The notes below the pieces were generated by a model. It did no database searches, was not told the origin of the DNA, and saw only the letters and a program-made list of their open reading frames with translations. Positions 63,861 through 64,000 of a stretch of 64,000 nucleotides of DNA are shown in pieces; positions within the stretch are counted from its first letter, which is position 1, and each line of letters begins with the position of its first letter. The stretch is from Caulobacter sp. Root1455 (lineage in GTDB: Bacteria > Pseudomonadota > Alphaproteobacteria > Caulobacterales > Caulobacteraceae). The stretch is taken from contig NZ_LMFQ01000012.1 in the NCBI RefSeq assembly GCF_001426905.1, forward strand, positions 125,187 through 189,186. The letters are read 5' to 3'. Both the position numbers and the translations under genes were made by a program.

Positions 63861-64000
63861 CACGTAAAGTAGATACGCCTACATGCCACAAAGGTTTCGG
63901 TTGTCACGCGCTTGGCGTGTGATTTTTCGGCCCGCGGAGCAATTATTTTTCGAAATGCGACGTGATGTGGATCAGTTTTTGACAGAAGCGCCAAATATCC

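Overview
The window is about 70% GC chromosome from an alphaproteobacterium, almost certainly Caulobacter or a close relative in Caulobacteraceae. The evidence is the resemblance of SecA, PrfA, ArgJ and DUF4167 to Caulobacter proteins as I remember them, the GC-rich codon use, the palindromic intergenic repeats, and the frequent TTG/GTG starts. No tRNA, rRNA, CRISPR array, insertion sequence or prophage was seen. It reads as ordinary core chromosome with a few accessory genes inserted.

Layout. 1-1.9 kb: a partial secreted protein, a coupled DUF2267/cytochrome c pair and a YbjN-like protein. 1.9-9.4 kb: argJ and a parvulin-type foldase lipoprotein on the minus strand, divergent from secA, then an RhlE-type helicase convergent with secA. 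9.6-12.8 kb: a large membrane KAP-family P-loop NTPase. 13.3-16.3 kb: a sugar module (MFS transporter plus GH43 beta-xylosidase) behind a xylose-type operator candidate. 16.5-22.9 kb: mutT, an overlapping Flp-type pilin candidate, a BioC/NDUFAF5-like methyltransferase divergent from comF, grxC, a nitrilase-family amidase, DUF1178, two glycine-zipper envelope proteins and ubiG. 23.0-27.5 kb: lysC with a candidate internal start for a beta subunit, a GST, an EamA transporter and a third glycine-zipper protein. 27.7-33.5 kb: ptsP (EI-Ntr), a RodZ-like protein, a TonB-like protein and ispG. 33.5-38.2 kb: OsmC, a MocR regulator divergent from a LysE exporter, a small molybdopterin-oxidoreductase-like gene broken by an in-frame TGA, and DUF1993. 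38.4-47.5 kb: prfA, a GH38 alpha-mannosidase, a GNAT, two membrane proteins, a MOSC protein and prmC. 47.5-54.9 kb: a possibly structured leader and DUF4167, two peptidases, clpB and an OmpA lipoprotein behind an EcfG/SigT-like promoter. 55-64 kb: a GST, a MASE1 hybrid histidine kinase, a class A beta-lactamase divergent from an AmpR-like regulator, a GNAT, a DUF3617 lipoprotein, a thiolase, an HxlR regulator and a 43-residue membrane protein.

How the parts fit. Many plus-strand genes (lysC, ptsP, rodZ-like, ispG, prfA, prmC, DUF4167, clpB) keep an order known in compact form in other alphaproteobacteria, but here they are spread over 31 kb with accessory genes between them. Protein-quality genes recur: secA with its foldase neighbour, M48 and M20 peptidases, and clpB. 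Several regulator/target pairs are divergent: ampR/bla, MocR/LysE, and possibly HxlR/thiolase. Intergenic spaces are rich in long inverted repeats that fall into at least four families.
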